A stretch of DNA of 64,000 nucleotides from Planctomycetota bacterium (GCA_023954375.1 JAMLIC010000003.1:1-64000), one strand, 5' to 3'. Positions 17,501 to 26,177 are shown, counted from the stretch's first letter. The notes: generated by a model not told the origin, from the letters alone. Program-made: numbers and translations.

Positions 17501-19309
17501 CGATTCCAGCTGGAACACGCCGGCCGTCTCGCCGCGGCTGAGGAGCTCGTAGGTGGCCTTGTCGTCGAGCGGCACGTGGTCGAGGTCGAGCTCGACCCCG
17601 CGCTTGCGCAGCAGGCGCAGCGTGTCCTCGATCAGCGTGAGCGTGCGCAGGCCGAGGAAGTCCATCTTGAGGAGGCCGACCTCCTCGACCTCCATCATGG
17701 TGAACTGCGTCGTCTTGTCCCCCTTGACCTGCATGAGGGGGATGCGCTCGTAGAGGTTGGTGTCCGAGATCACGACGCCGGCGGCGTGCTTGCCCGCGTG
17801 GCGGTTGACCCCCTCGAGCGCCAGCGCCATCTCGAACAGCTTCGTGTAGCGCGGGTCGCCCCTGAGCTGCGCCAGCTCGGGCGACTCGGAGAAGGCCTGG
17901 TCGAGCGACTTGAGCTTCGGCCCGTCGGGGATGAACTTGCTGATCCGGTCGACCTCGGCGAAGGGCAGCTCGAGCACGCGCCCGACGTCCTTGATCACCG
18001 CCTTGGGCTTGAGCGTGCCGAAGGTGACGATCTGGCACACGTTCTCGGCGCCGTACTTCTCGCGCACGTAGTCGATCACGCGCGGGCGGTTCGACTCGCA
18101 GAAGTCCACGTCGATGTCGGGCATCGTGACGCGCGACGGGTTGAGGAACCGCTCGAACAGCAGGTCGTAGCGCAGGGGGTCGATGTCGGTGATCCCCAGG
18201 CAGTAGGCCACGATCGAGCCCGCGGCCGAGCCGCGGCCGGGGCCGACGGCGCACTCGTGCGTGCGCGCCCAGTCGATGAAGTCGGCGACGATCAGGAAGT
18301 AGTTGATGAACCCGAGCCGCTCGATGACCTCCTTCTCGTAGTCGAGGCGCTCGCGCTGCTCCTTCGTGGGCGTCGCGCCGTAGCGGCGGATGAGCCCCGC
18401 CTCGCACTGCGCGGCGAAGTAGGCCCGCGGCTCCGAGCCGTCGGGCGGCACGAAGATCGGCAGGAAGTACTTGTTCTTCGTCCCGGGCAGGAGGTCGTAG
18501 ACCGAGACCTTCTCGGCGATCTCGCGCGTGGCCAGGATCGCCTGCGGCCAGTCGCGGAACGACGACGCCATCTGCTCGGTGCTGCGGAAGAAGAAGTCCT
18601 CCTTCATCTGCAGGCGGCTGGGGTCGGAGATCGTCTTGCCCGACGCGATGCAGATGCGCACCTCCTGCGCCGGCGCGTCCTGGGGGTCTATGTAGTGCAG
18701 GTCGCACGTGGCGACGAGCTTGAGCCCCAGCTCCTTCGAGAGCTTGCCCAGCCCCTCGTTGACGACCGCCTGCTCCGGGATCGAGTTCGGCTGGACCTCC
18801 AGGTAGAAGTCCTCGCCGAACACGTCGCGGAAGCGGATGGCGACCTCGCGCGCGCGCGCGTGGTCGCCGGCGATCAGCGGCTCCGAGATCGGCCCCTTGA
18901 GGCAGCCCGAGAGGACGATCAGCCCCTCCTTCAGGCGCAGGAGCGTGTCCCAGTCGATCCGCGGGCGGAAGTAGAAGCCCTCGAGGTTGGCCACCGACGA
19001 GAGCCGCGAGAGGTTCTTCCAGCCGGCGTCGTCCTTCGCCAGGATCGTCAGGTGGTGGTAGCCCTTGGCGCGCTCGGTCATCGCGCCGAGCGACATGTAG
19101 ACCTCGCAGCCGAGGATCGGCTTCACCTCGGCCTTCTGCGCGTCCTTGTAGAAGGAGACGATCCCCGAGACGGTCCCGTGGTCCGTGAGCGCGATCGCCT
19201 TCTGCCCGCACTCGCGCGTCCGCTTGACGAGCTTGGGGATCCGCGCCACGCCGTCGAGGAGGCTGTAGTCGGAGTGGACGTGGAGGTGGACGAAGTCGCT
19301 CGCGTGCAT
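14516..19309 (-). CDS. dnaE: DNA polymerase III alpha subunit with in-frame intein
   Basis: The precursor is 1597 residues; removing the 447-residue intein (15740-17080) leaves 1150, normal for DnaE. It begins at ATG 19309 (AGGA upstream). The PHP domain shows FVHLHVHSDYSLLDGVARI and IALTDHGTVSG; the catalytic aspartates are in MPDIDVDFCESNRPR (about residue 400), preceded by VGPGRGSAAGSIVAYCLGI. EYGFNK and SHSAAYGLVTYRTAYLK flank the intein. Near the C-terminus QQTSLFGG resembles the internal beta-clamp-binding motif, and VTVGGMIVGVRTLLDKKGN begins the OB fold. This is the replicative polymerase and should be essential, so intein splicing is required. It is divergent from the SurA-like gene. 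Confidence 0.95.
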   Translation of the reverse strand: MHASDFVHLHVHSDYSLLDGVARIPKLVKRTRECGQKAIALTDHGTVSGIVSFYKDAQKAEVKPILGCEVYMSLGAMTERAKGYHHLTILAKDDAGWKNLSRLSSVANLEGFYFRPRIDWDTLLRLKEGLIVLSGCLKGPISEPLIAGDHARAREVAIRFRDVFGEDFYLEVQPNSIPEQAVVNEGLGKLSKELGLKLVATCDLHYIDPQDAPAQEVRICIASGKTISDPSRLQMKEDFFFRSTEQMASSFRDWPQAILATREIAEKVSVYDLLPGTKNKYFLPIFVPPDGSEPRAYFAAQCEAGLIRRYGATPTKEQRERLDYEKEVIERLGFINYFLIVADFIDWARTHECAVGPGRGSAAGSIVAYCLGITDIDPLRYDLLFERFLNPSRVTMPDIDVDFCESNRPRVIDYVREKYGAENVCQIVTFGTLKPKAVIKDVGRVLELPFAEVDRISKFIPDGPKLKSLDQAFSESPELAQLRGDPRYTKLFEMALALEGVNRHAGKHAAGVVISDTNLYERIPLMQVKGDKTTQFTMMEVEEVGLLKMDFLGLRTLTLIEDTLRLLRKRGVELDLDHVPLDDKATYELLSRGETAGVFQLESSGFRKLLKEAKPDRFEDIIALIALYRPGPLGSKMDQQFIDTKHGREPLKFLTPLLEPILGETYGCILYQEQVMRIANQIAGLSMTDADALRKAMGKKNAALMEKYRPKFIEGFVAKGAASEIAQQVWDQIAFFAEYGFNKCVSKNTTIVDATTGERTTVGELYERLRPFTIHALGEDWRLQPRRVLDVVPNGKKSVLELRTRQGKRIVATGNHPFRVLGGWKNLEELEAGELIAAPRRLEATSVTSWSRHELIALGGLLSEGNLCHPSCLYFYSNDERQALDFASAANEFPGTHARVRLRKGRQYEVCVSSGERGHEVPWNKGHSGGAAVLARPRRRSGAFKWAERLGLLGKRATEKAVPREVFTLRDADVELFLGRLWAGDGFIANATNSTPYYATSSLQLARDVQLLLLRLGVISGIHEKRFKYRGGTKVGYTVHLLGEGSRETFLERVLPHCFGREAQSAQLRTYLAGVERRMVSKDTVPLEVRRWIDEERLARGLTWAQVASGADVSIEDLRAARNPQKRGFRREFVERLAKFFASERLRALATSDVFWDEVVSITPAGEEETFDLTVEGDHNFVADGLIVHNSHSAAYGLVTYRTAYLKTHYPAEFMAATLTSFSGDTDKLLEYKAEVERMGIALVPPDVSQSDETFDVRDGKIVYGLGAIKGLGEGAVAEVVKARRKVGGFRSIFQFCEEVDHKALNKSLLEPLVKAGAFDTTGAKRRQLFEVVDQALQMGIQEQKDRLSQQTSLFGGDLGGGKQDLAAIEAGLLPNVPEWKDSELLAFEREALGFFLTRHPLDPHKETLQRFATAKTAELAALGDKAEVTVGGMIVGVRTLLDKKGNTMAFLTIEDFSGKCDAVIFGSTYGDVRQHCVQDNVIFIRGKVSTNREPPSVIVDKILPASEASGQLRVSVQAELVLEETTQDMLKRFREVLLQHRGNDAVYYSFRRQADQSVAGPFRVGSHFRVKGSDALRDDLLAVLGPSTQVRIGAAL
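15740..17080 (-). mobile_element. Class 1 intein with LAGLIDADG (DOD) homing endonuclease in DnaE
   Basis: 447 residues between EYGFNK and SHSAAYG of DnaE. All splicing residues are present: first residue Cys in CVSKNTTIV, block B TGNHPFRVLGGWKNLEEL, block F ETFDLTVEGDHNFVADG, terminal His-Asn and a +1 Ser. Two dodecapeptides with acidic residues, LIALGGLLSEGN and LFLGRLWAGDGFI, mark a probably active homing endonuclease. A helix-turn-helix-like segment (RLARGLTWAQVASGADVS) lies before block F. The inserted DNA uses A/T-ending codons more freely than the flanking polymerase sequence, consistent with transfer. The site is a known intein insertion point in dnaE. Confidence 0.93.
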
Positions 19310-19609
19310 GGTCCTGACCGCCGACGCGTTCGAGGGGGCCTTCGAGGGGGGCCTTCCAGGGGCGGCCGCGTCTCCCGCCGTCGTGGCGGGCCTCGCGGCC
19401 ATGAGCCGTTGTAGTCTCCCGCCCCGACAGGCCCGGGTCGACGCCCGGCCTGGATTGTGGGGAAGGCGTCGGGCGACGTTCAGGCGCCCGTGGACGGCCT
19501 GTGGACCGCGTGGGGACATGTCCCCGGGCGAGCGCAGGTGCTCGGGTCTGCTAGAGTGAAACCCGTGGCGCCGGCGTCCCCGCCGGCGCAGCGAGAGCCC
19601 ACGGACGTC
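19310..19609. promoter_or_regulatory. Divergent intergenic region dnaE / SurA-like gene
   Basis: 300 nt between the two divergent starts. Two -10-like hexamers point to the plus strand: TAGTCT at 19412-19417 and TAGAGT at 19552-19557. No clear -35 boxes or ORF are visible. TAGAGT lies 7 nt before a GTG (19565) that is in frame with the SurA-like gene, so a leaderless start there is possible. Confidence 0.4.
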
Positions 19610-20713
19610 GTGATCAACGCCCGCCTCCTCCACGCCTGCGCCCTCGCCCTCGCCCTCGCGGCCGGCGCCCCCGCCCCGGCCCGCGCGCAGGAGCCCGCCT
19701 GGGCCGACGCGATCGTCGCGATCGTCGAGGGCGAGCCGATCACCCTGCGCGAGCTCGAGCTCGCCTGCCGCCTGCACCCCGCTTACCACGACCTGCCGCG
19801 CGGCGACTCGCGCGAGCGGCAGGAGTTCCGCCGCGCGATCCTCCACGAGGGCGTGGAGAAGGGCGAGCTGGGCCTGATCGCCCAGAAGGTCCTCATCCAC
19901 AAGGCCAGGGAGGCCAAGGTCGAGCTGACGAGCAGCGACGAGGAGCGGCTCAACCTGGAGATCGCCCGCATGGCCGAGCGCCAGCCGGGCGGGATCGACG
20001 GCCTGCGCGACGCGCTCCGGCGGATCGACGTCCCCTACGAGTACTTCGTCGAGCGCAAGCGCTCGAACCTGCACATCACCAAGCTGCTCCTCACGAACGT
20101 CTCGCGCGAGATCTTCATCACGCCGACCGAGATCCGCCACCAGTACGAGACCCGCCGGGCCGAGTTCGAGCGGCCGGGCGAGGTGCGCCTGCGCCAGATC
20201 GTGCTCTACCTCGACCCGCTCGAGGACGCGATGAGCCTGCGTCACCTCCCGGCGGACCTGCGCAAGAGGATCCGCGACAAGGAGTGGGACGCGCGCGCCT
20301 TCGCCGCGGAGCTGCGCGCGAAGCTCGACGCGGGCGAGCTGGCCTTCGAGCACGCCCAGCGGACCTACTCCATGGGCCTCGTCGTCGACCGCGAGGAGGT
20401 CATCCCCGCCCACGGGCTGCACCAGGCGGGCCTCTTCCCGCCCGTGCCCTCGCGCGTGGGGTCGATGGCGGTGGGCGAGCTGAGCGAGGTCGTCGAGACC
20501 TCCGGCTCCGTGCGCCCTGGCCCCGTCCGCGCGCTCCACCTGCTGCTCCTCGTCGACCGCCAGGAGCGCGGCGTCCTCCCCCTCGAGGAGGTGCAGGAGC
20601 GGCTCGAGCTCGAGCTCAAGGAAGAGGTGTGGGAGAAGCGGCGCGACGCCTTCATCAAGAAGGCGCGGGCCGACGCCCACGTCCTGGTGTTCCTTCCAGC
20701 CCCCGGCAACTGA
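19610..20713 (+). CDS. SurA/PpiC-like periplasmic chaperone or peptidyl-prolyl isomerase
   Basis: A 367-residue exported protein. With the GTG at 19610 it opens directly on a signal peptide (MINARLLHACALALALAAG, ending ARAQE); an in-frame GTG at 19565 is an alternative leaderless start. The SurA_N-like part follows: ADAIVAIVEGEPITLRELEL, then long helices (LIAQKVLIHKAREAKVELTS, IEIARMAER-like) and EYFVERKRSNLHITKLLLTN. EIRHQYETRRAEFERPGEVR begins a parvulin-like region, RLRQIVLYLD, degraded compared with true PPIases. I infer an outer-membrane protein chaperone. Downstream, 140 nt precede the promoter and start of the toroid gene. Confidence 0.75.
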   Translation: MINARLLHACALALALAAGAPAPARAQEPAWADAIVAIVEGEPITLRELELACRLHPAYHDLPRGDSRERQEFRRAILHEGVEKGELGLIAQKVLIHKAREAKVELTSSDEERLNLEIARMAERQPGGIDGLRDALRRIDVPYEYFVERKRSNLHITKLLLTNVSREIFITPTEIRHQYETRRAEFERPGEVRLRQIVLYLDPLEDAMSLRHLPADLRKRIRDKEWDARAFAAELRAKLDAGELAFEHAQRTYSMGLVVDREEVIPAHGLHQAGLFPPVPSRVGSMAVGELSEVVETSGSVRPGPVRALHLLLLVDRQERGVLPLEEVQERLELELKEEVWEKRRDAFIKKARADAHVLVFLPAPGN

Positions 20714-20793
20714 CGTAACCCAGCGTCGTTGAGAGGCTTGCAGGGCCGGCTTGCCCGTCTTGCAATTCCGTGACGGAGCCGTCCGGGGCGGGC

Positions 20794-20823
20794 TTGACTT
20801 TTTGGCAATGCCCCGACTAGACT
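20794..20823 (+). promoter_or_regulatory. Sigma70-type promoter of toroid gene
   Basis: TTGACT (20794-20799), 18-nt spacer, TAGACT (20818-20823), both close to consensus and standing out from the surrounding GC-rich DNA. Start of transcription is expected near 20830, giving a leader of about 24 nt with GGAGGA before the ATG at 20854. Confidence 0.7.
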
Positions 20824-20853
20824 CACCCTCCAGCGACAGCCTGGAGGAGTCCC

Positions 20854-22419
20854 ATGGGCAAGGGCAAGGCGGACGACGACGAGGAGTACTACGAGGACGA
20901 GGGCGAGGTCGGCGAGGAGGAGGAGTTCGAGCTCCAGACCAAGGAGCAGCTCCGCAACAAGCTCATCGCGATCTTCAGCACGTCCTACGGGATCTCCGTC
21001 CTGGTGCACGTGGGCATCCTGCTCATCCTGGCCGCGATCATCATCTCGTCGCCGCCGGCCGAGAAGGAGGCCGTCGTCATCGCCAAGCGGGAGGTCAAGC
21101 CGCAGGAGTACGACGAAGAGCTCAAGCGGGACATGGAGAAGACCCCCAAGATCGAGGCCGAGGAGCAGGTCGAGAAGCCGATCATCATCCTCGAGGAGGA
21201 GGTCGAGGTCACGCAGGACGTGCCCAAGGGCACGGACCTCTCGAACCTCTCGAACAAGAACCTCGACTCGACCTCGGTCGTGGATGCCTACGGCGTCGGC
21301 GGCGGCGCGGCGGGCGCCTACGGCCAGCGCTGGGGCAAGGGCTCGCTCGCCCGTGAGGGCGGCAGCGAGGGCACCGAGAGCGCCGTGACCGCGGCGCTGC
21401 GCTGGCTCAAGTTCCATCAGTCGGCCGACGGCCGCTGGGACGCCGCCGGCTGGCAGCAGAACTGCAGCCGTGGGCCCCGCTGCTCGGGCCCCGGCACCGA
21501 GGCGGGCAACTCGCACTACGACGTGGGCATCACGTCGCTCGCGCTCCTCGCCTTCCTCGGCAACGGCCACACGCACCGCTTCGGCACGTTCAAGTCCACC
21601 GTGAACAAGGGCCTGAACTGGCTGAAGAAGCAGCAGTCGGCCGACGGGTCGGTGGGCTACGACCCGGGCCACGGCGAGTCGATCTACAACCACTCGATCG
21701 CGACCATGGCCCTGTGCGAGGCCTACGCGGTCTCGCGCGACTTCACGCTCAAGCGCTACGCCGAGCAGGCGGTCAAGTTCTGCGTCGACTCGCAGAACCC
21801 CGGCCTCGGCTGGAAGTACGGCGTGCGCTCGGGCCGCAACGACACCTCGTCGACGGGCTGGTTCGTGCTCGCCCTCAAGGCGGGCAAGACGGCCGGCCTC
21901 GAGGTCCCCGACGCGGCGTTCGACGGCGCGCGCAACTGGTTCATCCGCGCGACCGACAGCGAGGGCAACGTCGGCTACGAGACGCCCGGCGGCGGGTCGT
22001 CGTTCCTCGGGCCGAACGACGGCAAGTACGACCTGACGCCGTGCATGACGGCCGTGTCGGTGATCTGCCGCATCTTCACCGGTGAGCGCCGGTCGGAGGA
22101 CGCGATCCGAAAGGGCGCCAAGATCCTGGCCGACAACCCGCCCACCTGGACCGACCCGAACAACTACCGCAAGGTCAACATGTACTACTGGTACTACGGG
22201 ACCTACGCCATGTTCCAGGTCGGCGGCGACCGCTGGAAGGACTGGAACAAGGCCATGCAGCAGTCGCTCCTGCCGCGGCAGCGGCAGCGCGGGTGCGAGG
22301 ACGGCTCGTGGGACCCGGTGTGCGAGTGGGCCCTCGCGGCCGGGCGCGTCTACACGACGGCGATCAACGCTCTGACGCTGGAGATCTACTACCGCTACGA
22401 GCGGGCCGAGCAGCAGTAA
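20854..22419 (+). CDS. Membrane-anchored alpha/alpha-toroid (prenyltransferase/squalene-cyclase repeat) protein
   Basis: 521 residues. A very acidic cytoplasmic tail (DDDEEYYEDEGEVGEEEE) leads to one membrane helix (about 45-67, GISVLVHVGILLILAA). A periplasmic charged linker carries PIIILEEEVEVTQDVPKG and the Gly-rich DAYGVGGGAAGAYGQRWG. Residues about 175-515 form a toroid of helix pairs: ALRWLKFHQSADGRW, LNWLKKQQSADGSVGYD, FCVDSQNPGLGWKYG and YYWYYGTYAMFQVGG. Cys pairs (NCSRGPRC; GCEDGSWDPVC) suggest disulphides or metal sites. The N-terminal layout resembles TonB or ExbD proteins but no TonB domain follows. Paralogues lie at 22690 and 26178. Substrate and function are unknown. Promoter at 20794-20823; GGAGGA before the ATG. 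Confidence 0.85.
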   Translation: MGKGKADDDEEYYEDEGEVGEEEEFELQTKEQLRNKLIAIFSTSYGISVLVHVGILLILAAIIISSPPAEKEAVVIAKREVKPQEYDEELKRDMEKTPKIEAEEQVEKPIIILEEEVEVTQDVPKGTDLSNLSNKNLDSTSVVDAYGVGGGAAGAYGQRWGKGSLAREGGSEGTESAVTAALRWLKFHQSADGRWDAAGWQQNCSRGPRCSGPGTEAGNSHYDVGITSLALLAFLGNGHTHRFGTFKSTVNKGLNWLKKQQSADGSVGYDPGHGESIYNHSIATMALCEAYAVSRDFTLKRYAEQAVKFCVDSQNPGLGWKYGVRSGRNDTSSTGWFVLALKAGKTAGLEVPDAAFDGARNWFIRATDSEGNVGYETPGGGSSFLGPNDGKYDLTPCMTAVSVICRIFTGERRSEDAIRKGAKILADNPPTWTDPNNYRKVNMYYWYYGTYAMFQVGGDRWKDWNKAMQQSLLPRQRQRGCEDGSWDPVCEWALAAGRVYTTAINALTLEIYYRYERAEQQ

Positions 22420-22446
22420 GCCGCCCGGCTGGTTGGTCGCCTCTCG

Positions 22447-22479
22447 GCAGGCGCGCGCGTCGTTGACGCGCGCGCCTGC
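22447..22479 (+). terminator. Perfect 15-bp hairpin after toroid gene
   Basis: GCAGGCGCGCGCGTC (22447-22461), loop GTT, and its exact complement at 22465-22479, starting 28 nt after the stop at 22419. There is no T-run after it, so it is not a classical intrinsic terminator, but the stem is extremely stable. Confidence 0.6.
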
Positions 22480-22493
22480 GTGCGTTCCGGAGG

Positions 22494-22620
22494 GCCAACC
22501 ACGGAGTGCACGGAGGACACGGAGAGAGAGGAGCAGAGACCTCCCCTCCCACTTCGCCTTCCTCTCTCTCTCTCTCTCTCTCCGTCCTTCCTCTCCGTGT
22601 CCTCCGGCACTCCATGTTGG
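22494..22620. repeat. CACGGAGG-type palindromic element, divergent copy
   Basis: Left arm CCAACCACGGAGTGCACGG continuing GAGGACACGGAGAGAGAGGA; right arm TCCTTCCTCTCCGTGTCCTC continuing to CACTCCATGTTGG. A (TC)n tract lies near the centre. It belongs to the same general class as 9291-9406 but with different unit spacing. It occupies most of the 270-nt gap between two toroid genes. Confidence 0.75.
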
Positions 22621-22689
22621 GTCCTCGGAACTCTCGCGCCTCGCCGCGGGTGACCGACTTGCCAAAACGGCAACTCGGAGGAGGCGGCC

Positions 22690-25407
22690 ATGCGGCGAGC
22701 GGTCTGTCGGGTCCTGTGGGTCGCGACGTTGACGGCCCTGGTCGGCTGCGGGAGGGAGGCGACCTCACCCGCGCCGGCGGCGACGCCGCGGAGGACGGAT
22801 GCGCCGACGACGGCGCCGTTTCAGGACCGCTGCGAGGAGCCGATCATCATCCTCGAGGAGGAGGTCGAGGTCACCGCGGAGGTCCCCCGCGGGGGCGACG
22901 GCCTCGGCGAGGTCGCGGACGCGTTCGGCATCGGCGGCGGCGCCGCGGGCGCCTACGGCTCGCGCTACGGCGGCGGCACGACCACGCCTCACGGCGCCGG
23001 CCCCGAGCGCGCGGCCCCCGACCCGCGCGCCGGCGCCGACGGCTTCGTCACGGCCGAGGGCGACGGGGCGCTCTCGACCTTCGCCGTCGACGTCGACACC
23101 GCCTCCTACGCGCTCGTGCGCCAGCACCTCCTGCGCGGCAGCCGGCCCGACCCGGCCTCGGTGCGCGTCGAGGAGCTCGTCAACTACTTCCCCTACGACG
23201 ACGCGCCGCCGGCCGCGGACGACCCCTGCCCGCTGGCCCTCCGCGCGCAGGTCGCCGCGGCGCCCTGGGCGCCCGCGCGGCGGCTCGTGCGCGTGGCCCT
23301 GAAGGCGCGCGAGGTCGCCGTCCGGCCGCCCTCGAACCTCGTGTTCCTGATCGACGTGTCGGGCTCCATGCGCGCGCCCAACCGCCTGCCGCTGGTGAAG
23401 CGCGCCCTCGAGCTCCTCGTGCGGCGCCTGGGCGAGCAGGACCGCGTGGCGATCGTCGTCTACGCCGGCGCCTCGGGGCTGGTCCTGCCGTCGACCTCCT
23501 GCGCCGACCCGGGGCCGGTGCTGCGGGCGATCGAGCGCCTCGAGGCCGGCGGCTCGACGAACGGCGGCGCCGGCCTGGCCCTGGCCTACCGCACGGCCGT
23601 CGACCACTTCGTCCCCGGCGGCACCAACCGCGTGCTCCTGCTCACCGACGGCGACTGGAACGTCGGGCCGACGAGCCGCGCGGACCTCGAGGCCCTGATC
23701 GCCGAGAAGGCGCGCTCGGGCGTGCTCCTCACCGTGCTCGGCTTCGACATGGGCGGCAGGGCCGACCAGACCATGGAGCGCCTGGCGAACCGGGGCGACG
23801 GCCACTACGCCTACATCGACTCCGAGCGCGAGGCGCGCCGCGTCCTCGTCGAGCAGCTCCACGGGACGCTCGTCACCGTCGCCAGGGACGTGAAGGTCCA
23901 GGTGGCCTGGGACCCCGCGCGCGTGGCCCGCTGGCGCCTCGTGGGCTACGAGAACCGCCGCCTCGAGAGCCGCGACTTCCGCGACGACAAGAAGGACGCG
24001 GGCGAGGTCGGCGCCGGCCACGGCGTCACGGCGCTCTACGAGGTCGAGCCGCGGCCCGGCGCCGGGCCGCTCGGGACGCTCCGCGTGCGCTGGAAGCCGC
24101 CCGAGGGCGAGACGGCGCAGGAGACGGCCTCCCCGATCGCCGATGACCGGCGCGGCTTCGACGCGGCGCCGGCCGACCTGCGCTTCGCCACGGCCGTGGC
24201 GGCGTTCGGCCTGCGCCTCCGCGGCGACGCGCCCGAGGGCGTGACGCTCGCCCGCGCGCGCGGCTGGGCCGAGGACGCGCAGGGCGACCACCCGCACGGG
24301 CTGCGGCGCGAGCTCGTCGACCTGATCCGGCGCGCCGAGGCCCTGTTCCCGCCGCCGTCTCCGTCCACGAGCGAAGCCGAGCCGGACCGGCGCGCGTCGT
24401 TCGCGCTCGACGGGGTGTCGGAGTCCCAGTGCATGACGATCGAGTCACCCTCGGCCGGCGCGTGGCTCACCCGTCACCAGGCCCCCGAAGGCCGCTGGGC
24501 CCCGGACGCCTGGGGGACCCGCTGCAAGGAGGACGCGCCCTGCACGCCCTCGACGGGCGACGCTCGTCGCGACGTGCACCTGACGTCGACCGTGCTCCTG
24601 GCCTTCTTCGAGACGGGCCAGACGCACCGCTTCGGCACGCGCAAGGCGACGATCATGCGCGGCCTCAGGTGGCTGCGCGCGCGCCTGGGCGAGAACGGCG
24701 TCTTCATGGGGACGGCCGGCCAGCACCCTGCCTGGCTCGACGACCACCTGCAGGCGACGCTCGCCCTCGGCGAGGCCTACGGCCTCTCGCGCGACTTCAC
24801 GCTCAAGCGCGAGGTCGAGCGCGCGACGAGGGCGACCCTCGCGCTCCAGGCCCCGGACGGCGGCTGGTCGCAGGGCGACCCCGGTCCGGCCGGGCTCCTG
24901 CAGACGGTGCGCGGCGTGCTCGCGCTCAAGGCCGCGCGCACGGCCGGGCTGGACGTCCCCGACGGCGCCTTCGTCCGGGCCCAGGCCTGGCTCGAGCGCC
25001 GCACCAGCCCGAACGACCTCGCCCGTCCGACTCACGACCCGGCGCGCTGCGCGGCGGCGCTGGGCGGGTTGGCTCGGATCTACGCCGGAGAGCGCCGCTC
25101 GACGCCCGGCCTGCGCGAGATGGGCCGCGTCCTGGCCCTCGACGTGGCGCCCGACGACCTCTGCACGGCGCACGCCAGCATGGGCACCAGCTACCAGCTC
25201 GGCGGGGCGGCGTGGAAGGCCTGGGAGCGCGCCGTGCAGGGCGCCCTCCTCTCCCGCGAGAGCTCGGAGGGCTGCGAGGCCGGCTCCTGGGACCCCGGGC
25301 CGACCTGCGGCCCCGGCGGGCGGGTCGAGAGCACGGCGCTCGCCCTGATGACGCTGCAGACCTGTCTGCGCCCCCGGCGCGGCTACGTGCGCGCCGGCGA
25401 GGAGTAG
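22690..25407 (+). CDS. Lipoprotein fusing YfbK-type von Willebrand factor A protein to a toroid domain
   Basis: 905 residues, ATG 22690 with GGAGGAGG upstream. Lipobox LVGC (Cys20). EPIIILEEEVEVTAEVPRG and DAFGIGGGAAGAYGSRYGGG repeat the linker of the 20854 protein. Next comes the YfbK N-terminal domain (LSTFAVDVDTASYALVR, VRVEELVNYFPYD), a vWA domain with intact MIDAS (FLIDVSGSM at about 221; GGSTNGGAGL; LLTDGDWN), and the DUF3520 domain (DFRDDKKDAGEVGAGHGVTA). Residues about 585-900 are a toroid like its neighbours (THRFGTRKATIMRGLRWLRA, GLSRDFTLKREVE, GCEAGSWDPG). YfbK-like proteins are normally about 550-600 residues, so the C-terminal fusion is distinctive. It should sit outside the inner membrane and bind partners through the vWA domain. 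Confidence 0.88.
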   Translation: MRRAVCRVLWVATLTALVGCGREATSPAPAATPRRTDAPTTAPFQDRCEEPIIILEEEVEVTAEVPRGGDGLGEVADAFGIGGGAAGAYGSRYGGGTTTPHGAGPERAAPDPRAGADGFVTAEGDGALSTFAVDVDTASYALVRQHLLRGSRPDPASVRVEELVNYFPYDDAPPAADDPCPLALRAQVAAAPWAPARRLVRVALKAREVAVRPPSNLVFLIDVSGSMRAPNRLPLVKRALELLVRRLGEQDRVAIVVYAGASGLVLPSTSCADPGPVLRAIERLEAGGSTNGGAGLALAYRTAVDHFVPGGTNRVLLLTDGDWNVGPTSRADLEALIAEKARSGVLLTVLGFDMGGRADQTMERLANRGDGHYAYIDSEREARRVLVEQLHGTLVTVARDVKVQVAWDPARVARWRLVGYENRRLESRDFRDDKKDAGEVGAGHGVTALYEVEPRPGAGPLGTLRVRWKPPEGETAQETASPIADDRRGFDAAPADLRFATAVAAFGLRLRGDAPEGVTLARARGWAEDAQGDHPHGLRRELVDLIRRAEALFPPPSPSTSEAEPDRRASFALDGVSESQCMTIESPSAGAWLTRHQAPEGRWAPDAWGTRCKEDAPCTPSTGDARRDVHLTSTVLLAFFETGQTHRFGTRKATIMRGLRWLRARLGENGVFMGTAGQHPAWLDDHLQATLALGEAYGLSRDFTLKREVERATRATLALQAPDGGWSQGDPGPAGLLQTVRGVLALKAARTAGLDVPDGAFVRAQAWLERRTSPNDLARPTHDPARCAAALGGLARIYAGERRSTPGLREMGRVLALDVAPDDLCTAHASMGTSYQLGGAAWKAWERAVQGALLSRESSEGCEAGSWDPGPTCGPGGRVESTALALMTLQTCLRPRRGYVRAGEE

Positions 25408-25409
25408 CC

Positions 25410-26159
25410 GTGAAGCCCGCCCTGCGCTGCACGTACTGCCACGACGCGCTGACCCGCGACGAGGCCGCCTTCTGCGCCGCCTGCCTCGCGCCCCAGCACG
25501 CGGCCTGCCGCCGCGAGCACGGGCGCTGCGCGGCGACGGGCTGCGCCGAGCGCGGCGTGGTCCGACCCCGGCACGCGCGCCGGTCGCGCTGGGCGCCTGG
25601 CGAGGCCCTGCCCGCCCGCGAGGCCCCGGCCGAGGGCAGGCTCGCGATCACCGCCACCTTCGCCGCGCTCGCCGCGCTCGCCGGCCTGCTCGTCGGGCTC
25701 GAGGCGGGACGGGCCGAGCGGGGCGCGAGGCCCGCGCTCGTGCTCCACGGGCCGCCGCCCCCCGACCCCGCGGTCGTGCAACGCCCGTCCTGGCCTCGCC
25801 CGCGGCTGTCCCACCCGGTCGAGCTGCGGGCGGACGCCCTGACGATCACGACCGAGGTGCACGAGGGCGAGCGCCTGGTCGTGGCCCCGCTGCGCGAGGC
25901 CGTCCATGCCCTGCGGCTGCGCGAGGACGGCACGTCGCAGCTCCTGCTCGTCTCCCCGCTGGAGGCGCGCGGGGTCTCCATGCGCCTCCCCGCGGCGGAC
26001 GACACGCGCTGGACGCACGTGCACGACGACCCCCCGACGGTCGTGGACGTGGACGCCACGCACACGGATCACCCGCGGCTCCGCCGCCGCGCGGCCACCC
26101 CGGAGGAGCTTCGGCGCGTCGCCGGGCTCGAGGGAACTCCGCTCCGCGGCGGCGAGTGA
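25410..26159 (+). CDS. RING-like zinc-finger protein with one membrane helix
   Basis: 249 residues, GTG 25410, 2 nt after the stop of the vWA-toroid gene. Residues about 7-46 carry CTYCHDALT, FCAACLAPQHAACRR and GRCAATGC, the same ligand order as the protein at 9427 (C-x2-C ... C-x2-C-x3-H-x2-C ... C-x3/4-C). A membrane helix (about 80-100, ITATFAALAALAGLLVGLEA) separates it from a 140-residue external part rich in beta strands (ALTITTEVHEGERLVVAPLR, VVDVDATHTDHPRLRR) that I do not recognise. Topology: finger inside, C-terminus outside. Its place between two toroid genes links it to their function. Confidence 0.75.
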   Translation: MKPALRCTYCHDALTRDEAAFCAACLAPQHAACRREHGRCAATGCAERGVVRPRHARRSRWAPGEALPAREAPAEGRLAITATFAALAALAGLLVGLEAGRAERGARPALVLHGPPPPDPAVVQRPSWPRPRLSHPVELRADALTITTEVHEGERLVVAPLREAVHALRLREDGTSQLLLVSPLEARGVSMRLPAADDTRWTHVHDDPPTVVDVDATHTDHPRLRRRAATPEELRRVAGLEGTPLRGGE

Positions 26160-26177
26160 AACAGACGGAGGTCAGCC

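Noticed and set aside
17372..19414. Long plus-strand frame opposite dnaE
   Set aside because: Antisense to well-conserved polymerase sequence.
20714..20793. Possible intrinsic terminator after the SurA-like gene
   Set aside because: Only short imperfect pairings (TTGCA/TGCAA) and no stable stem with a T-run were found.
22395..22768. Small minus-strand ORFs rich in Arg/Glu between toroid genes
   Set aside because: They arise from the CACGGAGG-type element and its TC/GA tract.
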